From Rhizobium sp. BT03 (GTDB taxonomy: Bacteria; Pseudomonadota; Alphaproteobacteria; Rhizobiales; Rhizobiaceae), in the NCBI RefSeq assembly GCF_030053155.1, contig NZ_CP125643.1:186001-250000 (forward strand): a stretch of 64,000 nucleotides of DNA, written 5' to 3'. The notes under the pieces were generated by a model, which worked only from the letters and a program-made list of their open reading frames with translations, did not search any database and had not been told where the DNA came from. The position numbers and the translations under genes were made by a program. Positions 56,591-64,000 of the stretch are shown in pieces (position 1 is the stretch's first letter; every line of letters starts with the position of its first letter).

Positions 56591-57083
56591 AACTTGGGGG
56601 CAAGGTCAGGAATTCCGACCGGCGCATAGCAAGGTTATCGGCATCGCCAAATGGTTCGCCTCGCATGCAATATTTCCAAGACGACGTCTTGATAGATTCC
56701 GCGAGCGCACGCCCGCGGTACCAGCCTTGCTCCGGTTTCAGCAGGCTCCGCGTGATCATAAGCACCAACGAAGCAATCAAAATGAGCGCTGGGATAATGA
56801 AGTACAGCGAAGTCGTATAGAAATTCATAGAAGAAATGGTCGCTAGGAGCAGGAGGCCGTACTCAGCTTTAACCAGCCATAGAAAGAAGCTTTGCGAGCT
56901 CGCCGACATCACGTTAGCGGTCCTATAGAGAGCCGGATATTCGAACTGCGTAGTCGTCATGATGTTATCGGTCCAATCGCTCTGTCGGCTAGCGGCGTTC
57001 ACAACGCAGCCTTTGCACATCTTCCAGTATCCACCACCAGTCTGTTGCCCACAGCAAGCAGGACAACAGAAGGATGAGATGTC

Positions 57084-58427
57084 TCAGACAGTCTTGTCCT
57101 TCGCCACTGAACGGAGTTCAGTGATGACGGCCAAAATCCAGGCTCGTTCTTCTGAATCGTTAGGTAAGGCATCCGCCAGCAGCTGAATGTTGTCGGCGGT
57201 GGTTTCCGGCTCCCATGGTTCGCGTACCCTTGGTATCAGATCGGCGAGGTGTTCTTCACTCAGCACTCTATCGTGGCTTAGCACGCCAAGTTCGAGGAGT
57301 GTCGCATAGTCCCAGTAGTCAGGCGTGCCGGTGGCTATCTTCCTCCTCACCGCGTATTCGACGACCGATCGCAGCTCGGAAATTCGTTTGTCGTTCGGAT
57401 CGAACACATGGATCAACGTCAACGCGTTGATACCCGGATAAGCATCTCGCCAGTCAGCTTCAAATCCCCTGCTGTACGCTTCGATCGCCTGTTTCAGGAA
57501 CCCTTTAGCTTTGGTCGGCTTTTTTTCGTTGCTGGCCGTCCGCCACCGGTCCTTGTAGACGCGACCTAAAATGCCATAGGTCTCACTACTTGCGCCACGT
57601 TGTTCTATAAGATCGAGCAGGACTTCTTCGGCTTTCTCACTGTTTCCTGCACGGTTTAGTGCGAACGCAAATTGCTCCCTTATCAGGATCGTATTTTGCA
57701 GCGGCGCATCAATTTTATCGAAGATTCGTACCATGTCAGGCCATGCTTTGGCGCCACGGTAGGAAAGGAACAAATCCACGATGACGCCGGCCTCTTCGTC
57801 ATCGAGCGCGCCCAAGGTGAGTTCTACCTCATAAATTGCATCTCTGCCGAGCTTCCTAGCTTCGCTCAATTTGTTCTTCAGTTCAGCGGTGTAGGCAACT
57901 TGACTGCGAAAAACGTCGGTCTTTTCATGGGCGAGGTCAGGATATCCATCCAATAACTGATAGAGAGGGCTGTCTTTCTCCAGGTTTTTCCTAGCGGCTT
58001 TTATCTTGTCGACCAGGGTCTTGACGGATGCCCCTGTGTTCGCGGGTCCGCCTCTGCTACCGATCGGGTATGGCATTGCTCGCAGCGGCGCCACGTCGAA
58101 TGGCAACCGACCCTGCCCCTCCGCGTAAAGGAGTACAGTGGTTCGCGGTTTCGCAGCATGCCGAACGCCGAGTTCGTAGAACACATTGGCGTTCGCCGTC
58201 GTCAGATCCGCCACCGCGAAGTCGCAGAGAACAAGCCGCTCAAACATTGGCTTATGGATAATGCCCCCTGCCTGCTCCTCATCAGCTCTGATCGGCTCCA
58301 GCCCAGCTTGTTCCACTGCTGGTTTGATAAGATCGCGATAGACCGCATCGAAATCGATCGGCTTCTCGCCGCCGGCAGATTTTTTTCCGAAAGGCATCAG
58401 CACAAAACACAATGGCTTATGGACCAC
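57084..58427 (-). CDS. TIR-like/deoxyribosyltransferase-like domain protein with TRAFs-binding-type repeats
   Basis: The 447-residue protein starts with an alpha/beta domain (residues 1-135): CFVLMPFGKKSAGG, LIKPAVEQAGLEPIRADE, GGIIHKPMFERLVLCDFAVAD and NANVFYELGVRHA. This is the pattern of the nucleoside-deoxyribosyltransferase/TIR-like group seen in bacterial conflict proteins. The rest is helical and resembles the TRAFs-binding (DUF4071) region, including a TPR-like stretch near residues 230-330. It is 124 bases upstream of the SLATT gene on the same strand, so the three minus-strand genes may form one operon. The N-terminal domain could bind or cleave a nucleotide. Confidence 0.75.
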   Translation of the reverse strand: MVHKPLCFVLMPFGKKSAGGEKPIDFDAVYRDLIKPAVEQAGLEPIRADEEQAGGIIHKPMFERLVLCDFAVADLTTANANVFYELGVRHAAKPRTTVLLYAEGQGRLPFDVAPLRAMPYPIGSRGGPANTGASVKTLVDKIKAARKNLEKDSPLYQLLDGYPDLAHEKTDVFRSQVAYTAELKNKLSEARKLGRDAIYEVELTLGALDDEEAGVIVDLFLSYRGAKAWPDMVRIFDKIDAPLQNTILIREQFAFALNRAGNSEKAEEVLLDLIEQRGASSETYGILGRVYKDRWRTASNEKKPTKAKGFLKQAIEAYSRGFEADWRDAYPGINALTLIHVFDPNDKRISELRSVVEYAVRRKIATGTPDYWDYATLLELGVLSHDRVLSEEHLADLIPRVREPWEPETTADNIQLLADALPNDSEERAWILAVITELRSVAKDKTV

Positions 58428-58597
58428 TCCTAGAACTCCCCCTCGCGATCAGGCTACCTCACTCCGGTGGCCAGGAAACTTCCCCTGATTGAAATCGGAA
58501 CTGCGGTTCTGAAATGCTGCTGTTCATCTATTGGCTATATGGCAAACTTCAACTACGAAATGCAATCTGACATTGAGAATAAGGAAGGTCGACTGCC

Positions 58598-59731
58598 ATG
58601 TTCGTCGCCGGCGGACTTTATCGCGAAGTCTGTGAGACGCCATCCTGGAACCGAGAGTTCGGATCTGGGGTCAGAGCGGCGGCCGCCATCAGCAAGCTGT
58701 CACCAGGCACGAAATTTCACACCTATCGTTCGTGCCCAGGTGGCGAGGCTATGGGGTATCTAAAAGGACTTGGCGTCGATGTCGTCTGCGAGCAGCGCCC
58801 GACCGACATCGTGTTTGCATATTTCCATCCGTTATCAAACCCACTGATCCGGCCAGCTGTCGACCACGCTAGCACGCCGTTGGCCGTGACTGGCGATTGC
58901 GTTTTGAGGTTTGGTTTCCTGGAAGGTTCTGCAATCGTGAACGCCGAAAGGGCAGTCTACGACCCACAAGGATCGGGTACTGTCGAGCCATTCGAGGCCA
59001 ACGGGTCGAAGGCGGGTGAGCTAGCGATCGTGCTCAATGAAGAAGAGCTTTTGCGATACAGCGGCAGCTCAGATATGAAAGCTGCCTGTGACACCCTACT
59101 CAATCAACGCCGAGCTGGCGTGATCGTCGTCAAGTGCGGCGTTCGAGGGGCACTTGTTGTAGAACGGGAGCGCACCAGCAACATTCCACCCTACCATTCG
59201 GAACGTGTTTTTAAAATTGGTACAGGCGACGTCTTTAGTGCAGTTTTTGCACATACCTGGGCGGAGCAACACATGCCGGCAGTCAAGTCCGCTGAAATCG
59301 CCTCGAAGGCCGTATCGTTCTATTGCGACGCCGATGAGGTGCCCTTGCCACCTTTGACCACAATATCGAGGTTTCCTCTCACTGGTACTTCACCAGCTTG
59401 TGTGGCTTTGCGAGGCTCCGTGGAGACACTTGGAAGGCGTTATTCTCTCGAAGAAGCAAGATATTGCCTTCAATCGCTTGGAATGGCAGTAGAGGCGGTC
59501 GACTTAGGTGATATGCCAATCGCACGACATGATGGCCCAAGAACCTTGCTGATCTTAGCGGATGGGCTCAATCCCCAAGCAGTTCAAGAAATGATCTCCA
59601 CCCCCCCTAGGGCGCATCGAATTGTTGTGTTGGACGAGGAAAAGCGCCTTACACCCTGGGAGGGTATCGTATTTAAAGATGATTTCATCACAGCCTTGTA
59701 TGTAGCCGCATGGCCTGTCGAAGCGCAATGA
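58598..59731 (+). CDS. PfkB/ribokinase-like protein with unassigned C-terminal domain
   Basis: The 377-residue protein has the PfkB layout: an early GGLYREVCETP and GSGVRAAAAISKL, LNEEELLRYSG, VVKCGVRGALVVER and the catalytic FKIGTGDVFSAVFAH near residue 205 (GxGD, with aspartate as base). About 110 further residues (from GRRYSLEEARYCLQSLG) form an alpha/beta domain that I do not recognise. AAGGAAGG precedes the ATG. It lies 66 bases before the TIR-TGT gene on the same strand and may supply or modify a nucleoside for that operon (inference). Confidence 0.7.
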   Translation: MFVAGGLYREVCETPSWNREFGSGVRAAAAISKLSPGTKFHTYRSCPGGEAMGYLKGLGVDVVCEQRPTDIVFAYFHPLSNPLIRPAVDHASTPLAVTGDCVLRFGFLEGSAIVNAERAVYDPQGSGTVEPFEANGSKAGELAIVLNEEELLRYSGSSDMKAACDTLLNQRRAGVIVVKCGVRGALVVERERTSNIPPYHSERVFKIGTGDVFSAVFAHTWAEQHMPAVKSAEIASKAVSFYCDADEVPLPPLTTISRFPLTGTSPACVALRGSVETLGRRYSLEEARYCLQSLGMAVEAVDLGDMPIARHDGPRTLLILADGLNPQAVQEMISTPPRAHRIVVLDEEKRLTPWEGIVFKDDFITALYVAAWPVEAQ

Positions 59732-59797
59732 TATGCTTTCACATTGCGCCCATGTATTGCAATGGTACCTTTCAGCGAGTCGGGGGGAACGCTCGTA

Positions 59798-61201
59798 ATG
59801 GCGGATGTTTATGTCATCCACTCCAGCAAAGATAACGATAAGACACATAGAATGGTCAAGTTATTGGAAGCGCAGTGGGACGTCTGGTGGGATTACAATC
59901 TAGTCGGCGACTATTCGGAAGTTATCGAGCGCGAAATCGCTAAGGCAAAATGTGCGGTCGTTATCTGGTCGAAAGACGCCAGCGATAGCAAACCGGTACG
60001 CGAGGAAGTTCGTCTCGCCGAAAGACATCAAGTTCCTATAATTCCGATCCATCTGGATACGGTTGAAATGATGTACCCATTTGCCGGCCGGAGCGGTGTT
60101 AATTTTATCTCGTGGGACGATTCAGCCGCTCATTCGTGCTTTGAACAGTTAGTTGCAAAAATTTCAAACGTAGTCCCGCAAAAAAAGTCGGTCAGGCAAC
60201 TGGTTCCTTCTCCGCAAATATCACTCACGTGGCCGAGTCTTCTTTTGTCCGTCTCGTCCCATGAGACGCAACTGGTGCCCTTCGATGCCGTCAAAGCACT
60301 CAGGTTGTTCGGCGCGTCAGCAATTCTGGTGTCAGCATACGATCTGCTTCCCTCTCGGCGCCCCAAGGGAATAATCCAGGAATTAAGACAAATTCAGGAG
60401 GATGGCGGATTTATCCTGATTGACTCGGGCAACTACGAGGCAACTCGGCGGGGGGACGACAGTTGGACAGCCTCGAAATTCGCAGAAGCAATGAAAGACG
60501 TTCCCCATGACTGGGCGTATTGCTTTGATGTCGTGACGCCAAGGGTTGAGCCCGATAGGGCGATAGAAAGCGTAGTCAGGGCTGTGAAACGGGATCGTAC
60601 TGCGGCCACGGCAAAAATATTGCCAATCGTCCACGCGCCAAAAGAGACCTTGAGTGGGTACAACGTCAAAGACCTACCGTACATTGTCAAAGAAGTTGCT
60701 GCCACACTCTCTGCTCCTCTTATTGCGGTAGCGGAAAGGGAGCTAGGGTCAGGCCTGATCGACCGAGCGAAGACGGTGAAGCGTATAAGGCGAGAGCTTG
60801 ATAAGCTACCTTATTATCAACCCTTGCATGTGCTTGGAACCGGGAACCCTTGGAGTATTGCGCTTTTGGCCGCCGCAGGCGCGAACAGCTTCGACGGCCT
60901 CGAGTGGTGTCGAATGGTTGTTGATCAACAGACTCATCGATTGCATCACTTCCAGCATTTTGATTTCTTCAAATATCAGATGAGTTTTTCGGACTCGCAG
61001 GTGACTTTGGACGCGATCGATGATCCGAAGATCGAATACGCGGGTAAAGTAGCCCTGCACAATCTCGATTATTACCGCCAGTTTGAGGTGAGACTGGCAA
61101 ATGCGATGAAGTATAAGCAAATGGAAAATATGCTGACGGACATGATTGGTCCGGCTAGCGTCCAGCAGATCAGGAACGCTATTCCGGATATCTTTCAATG
61201 A
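59798..61201 (+). CDS. TIR domain fused to a tRNA-guanine-transglycosylase-like domain
   Basis: The 467-residue protein from the ATG at 59798 (GGGGGG before it) has an N-terminal TIR domain (VYVIHSSKDNDKTHRMVKLL, VWWDYNLVGDY, VIWSKDASDSKPVREEVRLA, to about residue 130). Residues 145-400 are TGT-like: GGFILIDSGNYEA, YCFDVVTPRVEPDRA, ILPIVHAP, and LHVLGTGNPWSIALLAAAG with FDGLEW. The canonical zinc cysteines of TGT are missing. TGT swaps a guanine base for a deazaguanine; type IV CBASS carries a TGT homologue. The TIR fusion could hydrolyse NAD or signal. The stop overlaps the next start by four bases. Confidence 0.82.
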   Translation: MADVYVIHSSKDNDKTHRMVKLLEAQWDVWWDYNLVGDYSEVIEREIAKAKCAVVIWSKDASDSKPVREEVRLAERHQVPIIPIHLDTVEMMYPFAGRSGVNFISWDDSAAHSCFEQLVAKISNVVPQKKSVRQLVPSPQISLTWPSLLLSVSSHETQLVPFDAVKALRLFGASAILVSAYDLLPSRRPKGIIQELRQIQEDGGFILIDSGNYEATRRGDDSWTASKFAEAMKDVPHDWAYCFDVVTPRVEPDRAIESVVRAVKRDRTAATAKILPIVHAPKETLSGYNVKDLPYIVKEVAATLSAPLIAVAERELGSGLIDRAKTVKRIRRELDKLPYYQPLHVLGTGNPWSIALLAAAGANSFDGLEWCRMVVDQQTHRLHHFQHFDFFKYQMSFSDSQVTLDAIDDPKIEYAGKVALHNLDYYRQFEVRLANAMKYKQMENMLTDMIGPASVQQIRNAIPDIFQ

Positions 61202-61902
61202 ATTCGCTTCGCGACCGCCTCGAGCGTGCAGTCGTCTCGATATATTCCGACGTCGAGGAGAGGGCCCTATCGGTTCCCGCAACGTTCGAGGAACGTGTTC
61301 TTTGGAAGGAGTTTGCATGTTGCGTTCTTAGTAGCCAGGTGCCCTATCCCCTGTCGGTTGCAGCGGCCGAGGCTATCGACCGCGAAAGCGTTCTCCACAT
61401 CGAGGCGCTGGAGGACACCGAGGATCGGCTTGTCTCTATTTTAAGGGCACCCCTCATCGTAGATGGAGCATTCAGACGCTACCGGTTTCCTGCTTCGCGG
61501 GGACGCCAACTTGCAGCCGCGCGGGTCACCGTAACGCGGCAAGCCGGCACCCTAGGAAACTTGCTCGAGATACATCAGGACCCTGCCAAGTTGAGATCGT
61601 GGCTCGTCGAAAACACCCTTGGTATGGGACCGAAGCAAGCCAGCATGTTTCTACGCAATTGCGGGGTCAGCTATGACCTCGCCGTACTTGACCGGCATGT
61701 GCTCGAATATATGGCAGAGATGGGTCTCTGCTCAGCCGCTCAAAGCTCGATTTCGAAGATGTCTGAGTACCGCAGGCGGGAAGATACCTTGCGTTCCTAT
61801 GCCAGCAGCCTCGGCGCAGCCGTAGGTCTGATGGATTGGGCCATATGGATCGTGATGCGAATGTTCAAACAAAAGTCGGTTACTGAGGAACTTCTAATAT
61901 GA
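61198..61902 (+). CDS. OGG/HhH-GPD-type DNA glycosylase homologue
   Basis: The 234-residue protein has the helix-hairpin-helix segment LGMGPKQASMFLRNCG with the lysine where OGG-type glycosylases have their catalytic lysine, followed by LAVLDRHVLEYM with the conserved aspartate. The N-terminal helical part (ALSVPATFEERVLWKEFACCVLSSQ) matches 8-oxoguanine glycosylase-like proteins. It overlaps the TIR-TGT gene and the QueC-like gene by four bases each, so all are translated together. In type IV CBASS the equivalent protein is called Cap11. A role on DNA or on a base linked to protein is unknown here. Confidence 0.82.
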   Translation: MNSLRDRLERAVVSIYSDVEERALSVPATFEERVLWKEFACCVLSSQVPYPLSVAAAEAIDRESVLHIEALEDTEDRLVSILRAPLIVDGAFRRYRFPASRGRQLAAARVTVTRQAGTLGNLLEIHQDPAKLRSWLVENTLGMGPKQASMFLRNCGVSYDLAVLDRHVLEYMAEMGLCSAAQSSISKMSEYRRREDTLRSYASSLGAAVGLMDWAIWIVMRMFKQKSVTEELLI

Positions 61903-62492
61903 GCGTAGTTACATTGGTGTCCGGCGGTCTCGATTCCACTTTGGTAGCCTATTTGGCGATCGAAGAAGGACTGAAGGTTCATCCCCTGTTCGTCAATTAT
62001 GGCCAACGAGCGATTGATCGCGAGCTCGCCGCTTGTAAAAACAGTATGATGAAGTTGGGAATCCTGGACGAGCTCGAAATAGCCGACCTCTCGGGATACG
62101 GAAGGTTGATCCGCTCCGGACTGACTGACCCCAACAAGCACATCGTTGAAGACGCGTTCACGCCCGGTCGCAATATGCTGTTTTTGCTGACGGCAGCGGC
62201 GCACGCTCACCAAGTCAATGCCGACGCGGTGTCGATTGGTCTACTTCACGAAGAAACAAGTCTATTTCCCGATCAAACGTCTGGTTTCTTGCAAGACGCC
62301 GAAGCTCTAATCACTCGCATCATGGGCCGCTCAATCAAGGTGCTTGCGCCGTTAGCGGCCTTCCACAAAGATGAAGTGATACAACTCGCAAAAGCTAAAG
62401 GTGTAGGCGGCACATACTCGTGCCATCTCGGCTTAGAGGAACCTTGTGGCGAATGTATTGCATGCAATGAATTTAAGGTCGGGGAGGCTTGA
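61899..62492 (+). CDS. QueC-like 7-cyano-7-deazaguanine synthase homologue
   Basis: The 197-residue protein has the PP-loop VSGGLDSTLVAYL at residues 7-19, FTPGRNMLFLLTAAAHA with the conserved PGRN, and the zinc cysteines YSCHLGLEEPCGECIACNEF near the end. QueC converts a carboxy-deazaguanine to preQ0 using ATP. This copy is about 30 residues shorter than the biosynthetic QueC and stands away from queDEF. QueC-like Cap9 is part of type IV CBASS, and QueC-like QatC of the Qat system. It ends immediately before the start of the small TIR protein (TGAATG). Confidence 0.85.
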   Translation: MSVVTLVSGGLDSTLVAYLAIEEGLKVHPLFVNYGQRAIDRELAACKNSMMKLGILDELEIADLSGYGRLIRSGLTDPNKHIVEDAFTPGRNMLFLLTAAAHAHQVNADAVSIGLLHEETSLFPDQTSGFLQDAEALITRIMGRSIKVLAPLAAFHKDEVIQLAKAKGVGGTYSCHLGLEEPCGECIACNEFKVGEA

Positions 62493-62960
62493 ATGGGAGG
62501 CGGAAGCAGCGGAAGTTGGAGTCGGTTAGGCGACATCCGTTCCCTTGAAGAAAAGGCAAAAGCGGCCCTCCAAGGTGGAAAGCGTAACGTCTTTATCAGC
62601 TTCGCGACCGAGGATATCAACGAGGTGAATCTGCTTCGAGCTCATGCGAAGAACGAAAACAGCGATATCGAATTCAATGATCACTCGGTCCGCGAACCTT
62701 ACGACAGTGAGAGAGCAGCTTATATCAAGCAGAAGATCACCGAACGGATCAATCGCTCCTCGGTAACGGTGGTCTACTTGTCGGAGAGCACTGCGCAGAG
62801 CCAATGGGTGCAATGGGAGGTCGAGAAGAGCATCAGTCTCGGCAAGAGGGTCATCGCTGTGCACCCGCAAGGCAAGGCTCCCACAGTTAATCCACAGTGG
62901 ATAAAGGAAAACCAGATCAAAGTTGTCCCTTGGAACAAGCTGTCCGACGAGCTCAGATAG
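62493..62960 (+). CDS. TIR protein with Met-Gly-Gly-Gly N-terminus
   Basis: The 155-residue protein begins MGGGSSGSWSRLGDIRSL, a flexible glycine/serine start. A TIR-like domain of the ThsB/MTH538 kind follows: NVFISFATEDINEVNLLRAHA, IEFNDHSVREPYDSE, INRSSVTVVYLSESTAQSQWVQWEVEKSI with the conserved glutamate. After methionine removal the N-terminus would be glycine. Directly after a QueC-like gene this suggests the protein itself is the acceptor of a deazaguanine-type modification (inference, see findings). It may be the effector or signal-maker of the operon. Confidence 0.8.
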   Translation: MGGGSSGSWSRLGDIRSLEEKAKAALQGGKRNVFISFATEDINEVNLLRAHAKNENSDIEFNDHSVREPYDSERAAYIKQKITERINRSSVTVVYLSESTAQSQWVQWEVEKSISLGKRVIAVHPQGKAPTVNPQWIKENQIKVVPWNKLSDELR

Positions 62961-63116
62961 CTGCTTTTTAGTTTCGGGGAAGCACTACGTCCTGACCGGT
63001 GCCTGGCAAGCTGATCCATTAGGAAAATCTTGCAAGGCGGTGCCGCGAGCGCACAGTTAGATCGACACTATGCTCGCGAATACGAGAGGCAACGAATTCT
63101 GTGGTTCGGGGGTGAC

Positions 63117-64000
63117 ATGGGCAGAATGAAAGAACTCATGATCGAGTATCGCAATCAAGAAGCGGACTTCATGGAACTTGCCGAACAAATTCTCAAATCT
63201 AATGGCTATCAATGGCTCGGCGGCAGAGACCCTGAAAATTACGATCCTGCCGACCAGGTCCCCTACGACTGGAAGATGCGTGGCCCCGACGGCAATGTTA
63301 CATTGGTTGATGTCAAAATTTATCGGTCGAACCAACTTGATCAAACTCTCGTTTGGAATGGCTTGCAGCAACTTTCGATTGCTGCCTCCTACGAGAATAT
63401 CCAGCATGTTGCGATCGTGACAAATATCGAACTGTCGCCCGACGTAGTCAGGAGCGGCATGTATGGGCAATACCATTTTGACTTGCTCGATTTCCGTATG
63501 CTCAGGGATATGGCGCACTCGGAAGAAGAACTCGATCAACTATATCAAGCCGCTGCCGAATTTCGCGACGAAACCTGGGCCACGCAGCCATTTCGCCCGA
63601 CACCACCGAAGGACAGCTTCGATGCCGATGAGGCAAAACGGAAATTAAGGGAGTGCCCCGTTGGCGATGGCCCAAAATACGAGCAAGCTTGCGAATATGC
63701 CATACGCGGCGTTTTCGCAAATGATTTCAATCCGTGGTCCAGCAAGCAGCACAAGATTGCGGACGGTTTTCATCGGCTAGACTTGCTAGGGCACATCAAT
63801 TCGCAACAGGACTTCTGGAAAGGTCTTCGATACGATTTTCGAACCCGTTATGTTGTATTCGAGTTTAAGAACTACGCCGAAAGGATCACTCAAAAGGAAA
63901 TATACACGACAGAAAAATATCTATTTGCCGGCGCATTGCGAATGATTGCAATAATAATTGCGCGGAATGGTGAAGATGCCGGTGCAAAAGCAGCCCGTGA
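63117..64000 (+). CDS. PD-(D/E)xK nuclease-like protein, incomplete at window end
   Basis: The frame is open from the ATG at 63117 to the last base (294 residues seen). Residues 45-75 contain YDWKMRG and then LVDVKIYRSN, which fits a PD-(D/E)xK core. A second similar arrangement, RLDLLGHI and RYVVFEFKNYAERIT, occurs near residue 225-260. It may be a restriction-type endonuclease with two such domains, or one domain and a decayed copy. It follows the small TIR gene by 156 bases on the same strand, so it may belong to the same defence unit. The family could not be named. Confidence 0.65.
   Translation, partial: MGRMKELMIEYRNQEADFMELAEQILKSNGYQWLGGRDPENYDPADQVPYDWKMRGPDGNVTLVDVKIYRSNQLDQTLVWNGLQQLSIAASYENIQHVAIVTNIELSPDVVRSGMYGQYHFDLLDFRMLRDMAHSEEELDQLYQAAAEFRDETWATQPFRPTPPKDSFDADEAKRKLRECPVGDGPKYEQACEYAIRGVFANDFNPWSSKQHKIADGFHRLDLLGHINSQQDFWKGLRYDFRTRYVVFEFKNYAERITQKEIYTTEKYLFAGALRMIAIIIARNGEDAGAKAAR

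Larger units (their letters stand above)
55367..56609 (+). mobile_element. IS3-family insertion sequence, apparently intact
   Basis: It contains intact orfA and orfB and ends on the right in CTTGGGGGCAAGGTCA, the same terminus as the remnant at 6659. GAA is found next to both ends (55367-55369 and 56610-56612), a possible three-base duplication, though the left end repeat is not obvious. It splits the SLATT gene. Confidence 0.8.
54803..56960 (-). pseudogene. SLATT/DUF4231 membrane effector gene split by an IS3 element
   Basis: The N-terminal half (56960 down to 56610, about 117 residues) has two membrane helices and YRGRALAESIKTSSWKYCMRGEPF. The C-terminal half (about 55369 to 54803, 187 residues) has RFYDTHRILEQRKWYAKKA, two more helices and LASSYTLTAHEIGIIRGKI. 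Removing the IS3 element rejoins the halves in the same frame, giving a protein of about 304 residues with two SLATT-like units. SLATT proteins are predicted pore-forming effectors in nucleotide-signal immunity. In its present form the gene should make no working effector. Confidence 0.78.

Noticed and set aside
58598..64000. Complete type IV CBASS
   Set aside because: No CD-NTase (GS-x10-DxD type) was found in any frame of the window, so only the accessory genes can be claimed.
1..64000. tRNA, rRNA or CRISPR arrays
   Set aside because: No cloverleaf-like sequence, rRNA-like stretch or regularly spaced repeat was noticed, but short tRNAs cannot be excluded without a search tool.

Overview
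The window looks like part of the symbiotic plasmid of a Rhizobium species, of the R. etli / R. phaseoli / R. leguminosarum kind. The evidence is two nodD genes, nod boxes, a decayed nodZ, a NolL/NodX-type acyltransferase, a nifH pseudogene with its promoter, a NifX-associated gene (DUF269), NifA/sigma54 promoters and a complete repABC replication-partition operon. The species assignment is inference. I found no rRNA, tRNA or CRISPR array.

Layout. 0.3-3.2 kb: a zinc-metalloprotease-like gene behind a sigma54 promoter, then an IS3 element. 3.3-9.6 kb: a methionyl-tRNA synthetase paralogue, a nodZ remnant with its nod box, two nodD genes, and a luciferase-like monooxygenase with a second nod box far upstream. 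9.9-17.8 kb: nested IS3/IS5 elements, a DUF6875-like/YbaK operon facing a MarR-like regulator across a palindrome, and a large serine recombinase. 17.8-23.5 kb: a Tn3 transposase remnant, then an operon not named in the usual pSym inventory: a 41-residue double-glycine peptide, an HlyD protein and a C39-peptidase ABC exporter, preceded by a NifA site and a sigma54-like promoter. 23.7-28.7 kb: the DUF269 gene, a nifH pseudogene with promoter, a NolL-like gene and an aquaporin. 29.4-36.3 kb: a phasin and a compact cluster of phosphoribosyltransferase, radical-SAM/SPASM protein, two small unknown proteins, nucleotidyltransferase and PRPP-synthetase paralogue, facing a zinc dehydrogenase. 36.7-45 kb: a traI pseudogene, repABC with its antisense RNA, two identical palindromes, and a pile of insertion sequences between them.

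45.7-64 kb is a recombinase and defence region. It has a resolvase-type recombinase, a large tyrosine recombinase broken by two in-frame stops, and a CHAT-protease/repeat protein. A minus-strand group follows: a ThsB-like TIR protein, a SLATT/DUF4231 membrane protein split by an IS3 element, and a TRAFs-binding-type protein. On the plus strand is a tightly overlapping operon: PfkB-like kinase, TIR-TGT fusion, OGG-like glycosylase, QueC-like enzyme, a TIR protein starting Met-Gly-Gly-Gly, and a nuclease-like gene leaving the window. The TGT/OGG/QueC trio is the ancillary set of type IV CBASS, but no CD-NTase is visible and TIR domains take its place. This is the strongest candidate for an undescribed system here. 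The exported aromatic peptide under NifA control is the second, and the radical-SAM/PRPP cluster the third.

Many regions between genes hold decayed symbiosis, transfer or transposase genes. All family assignments were made by eye from motifs, without database searches.
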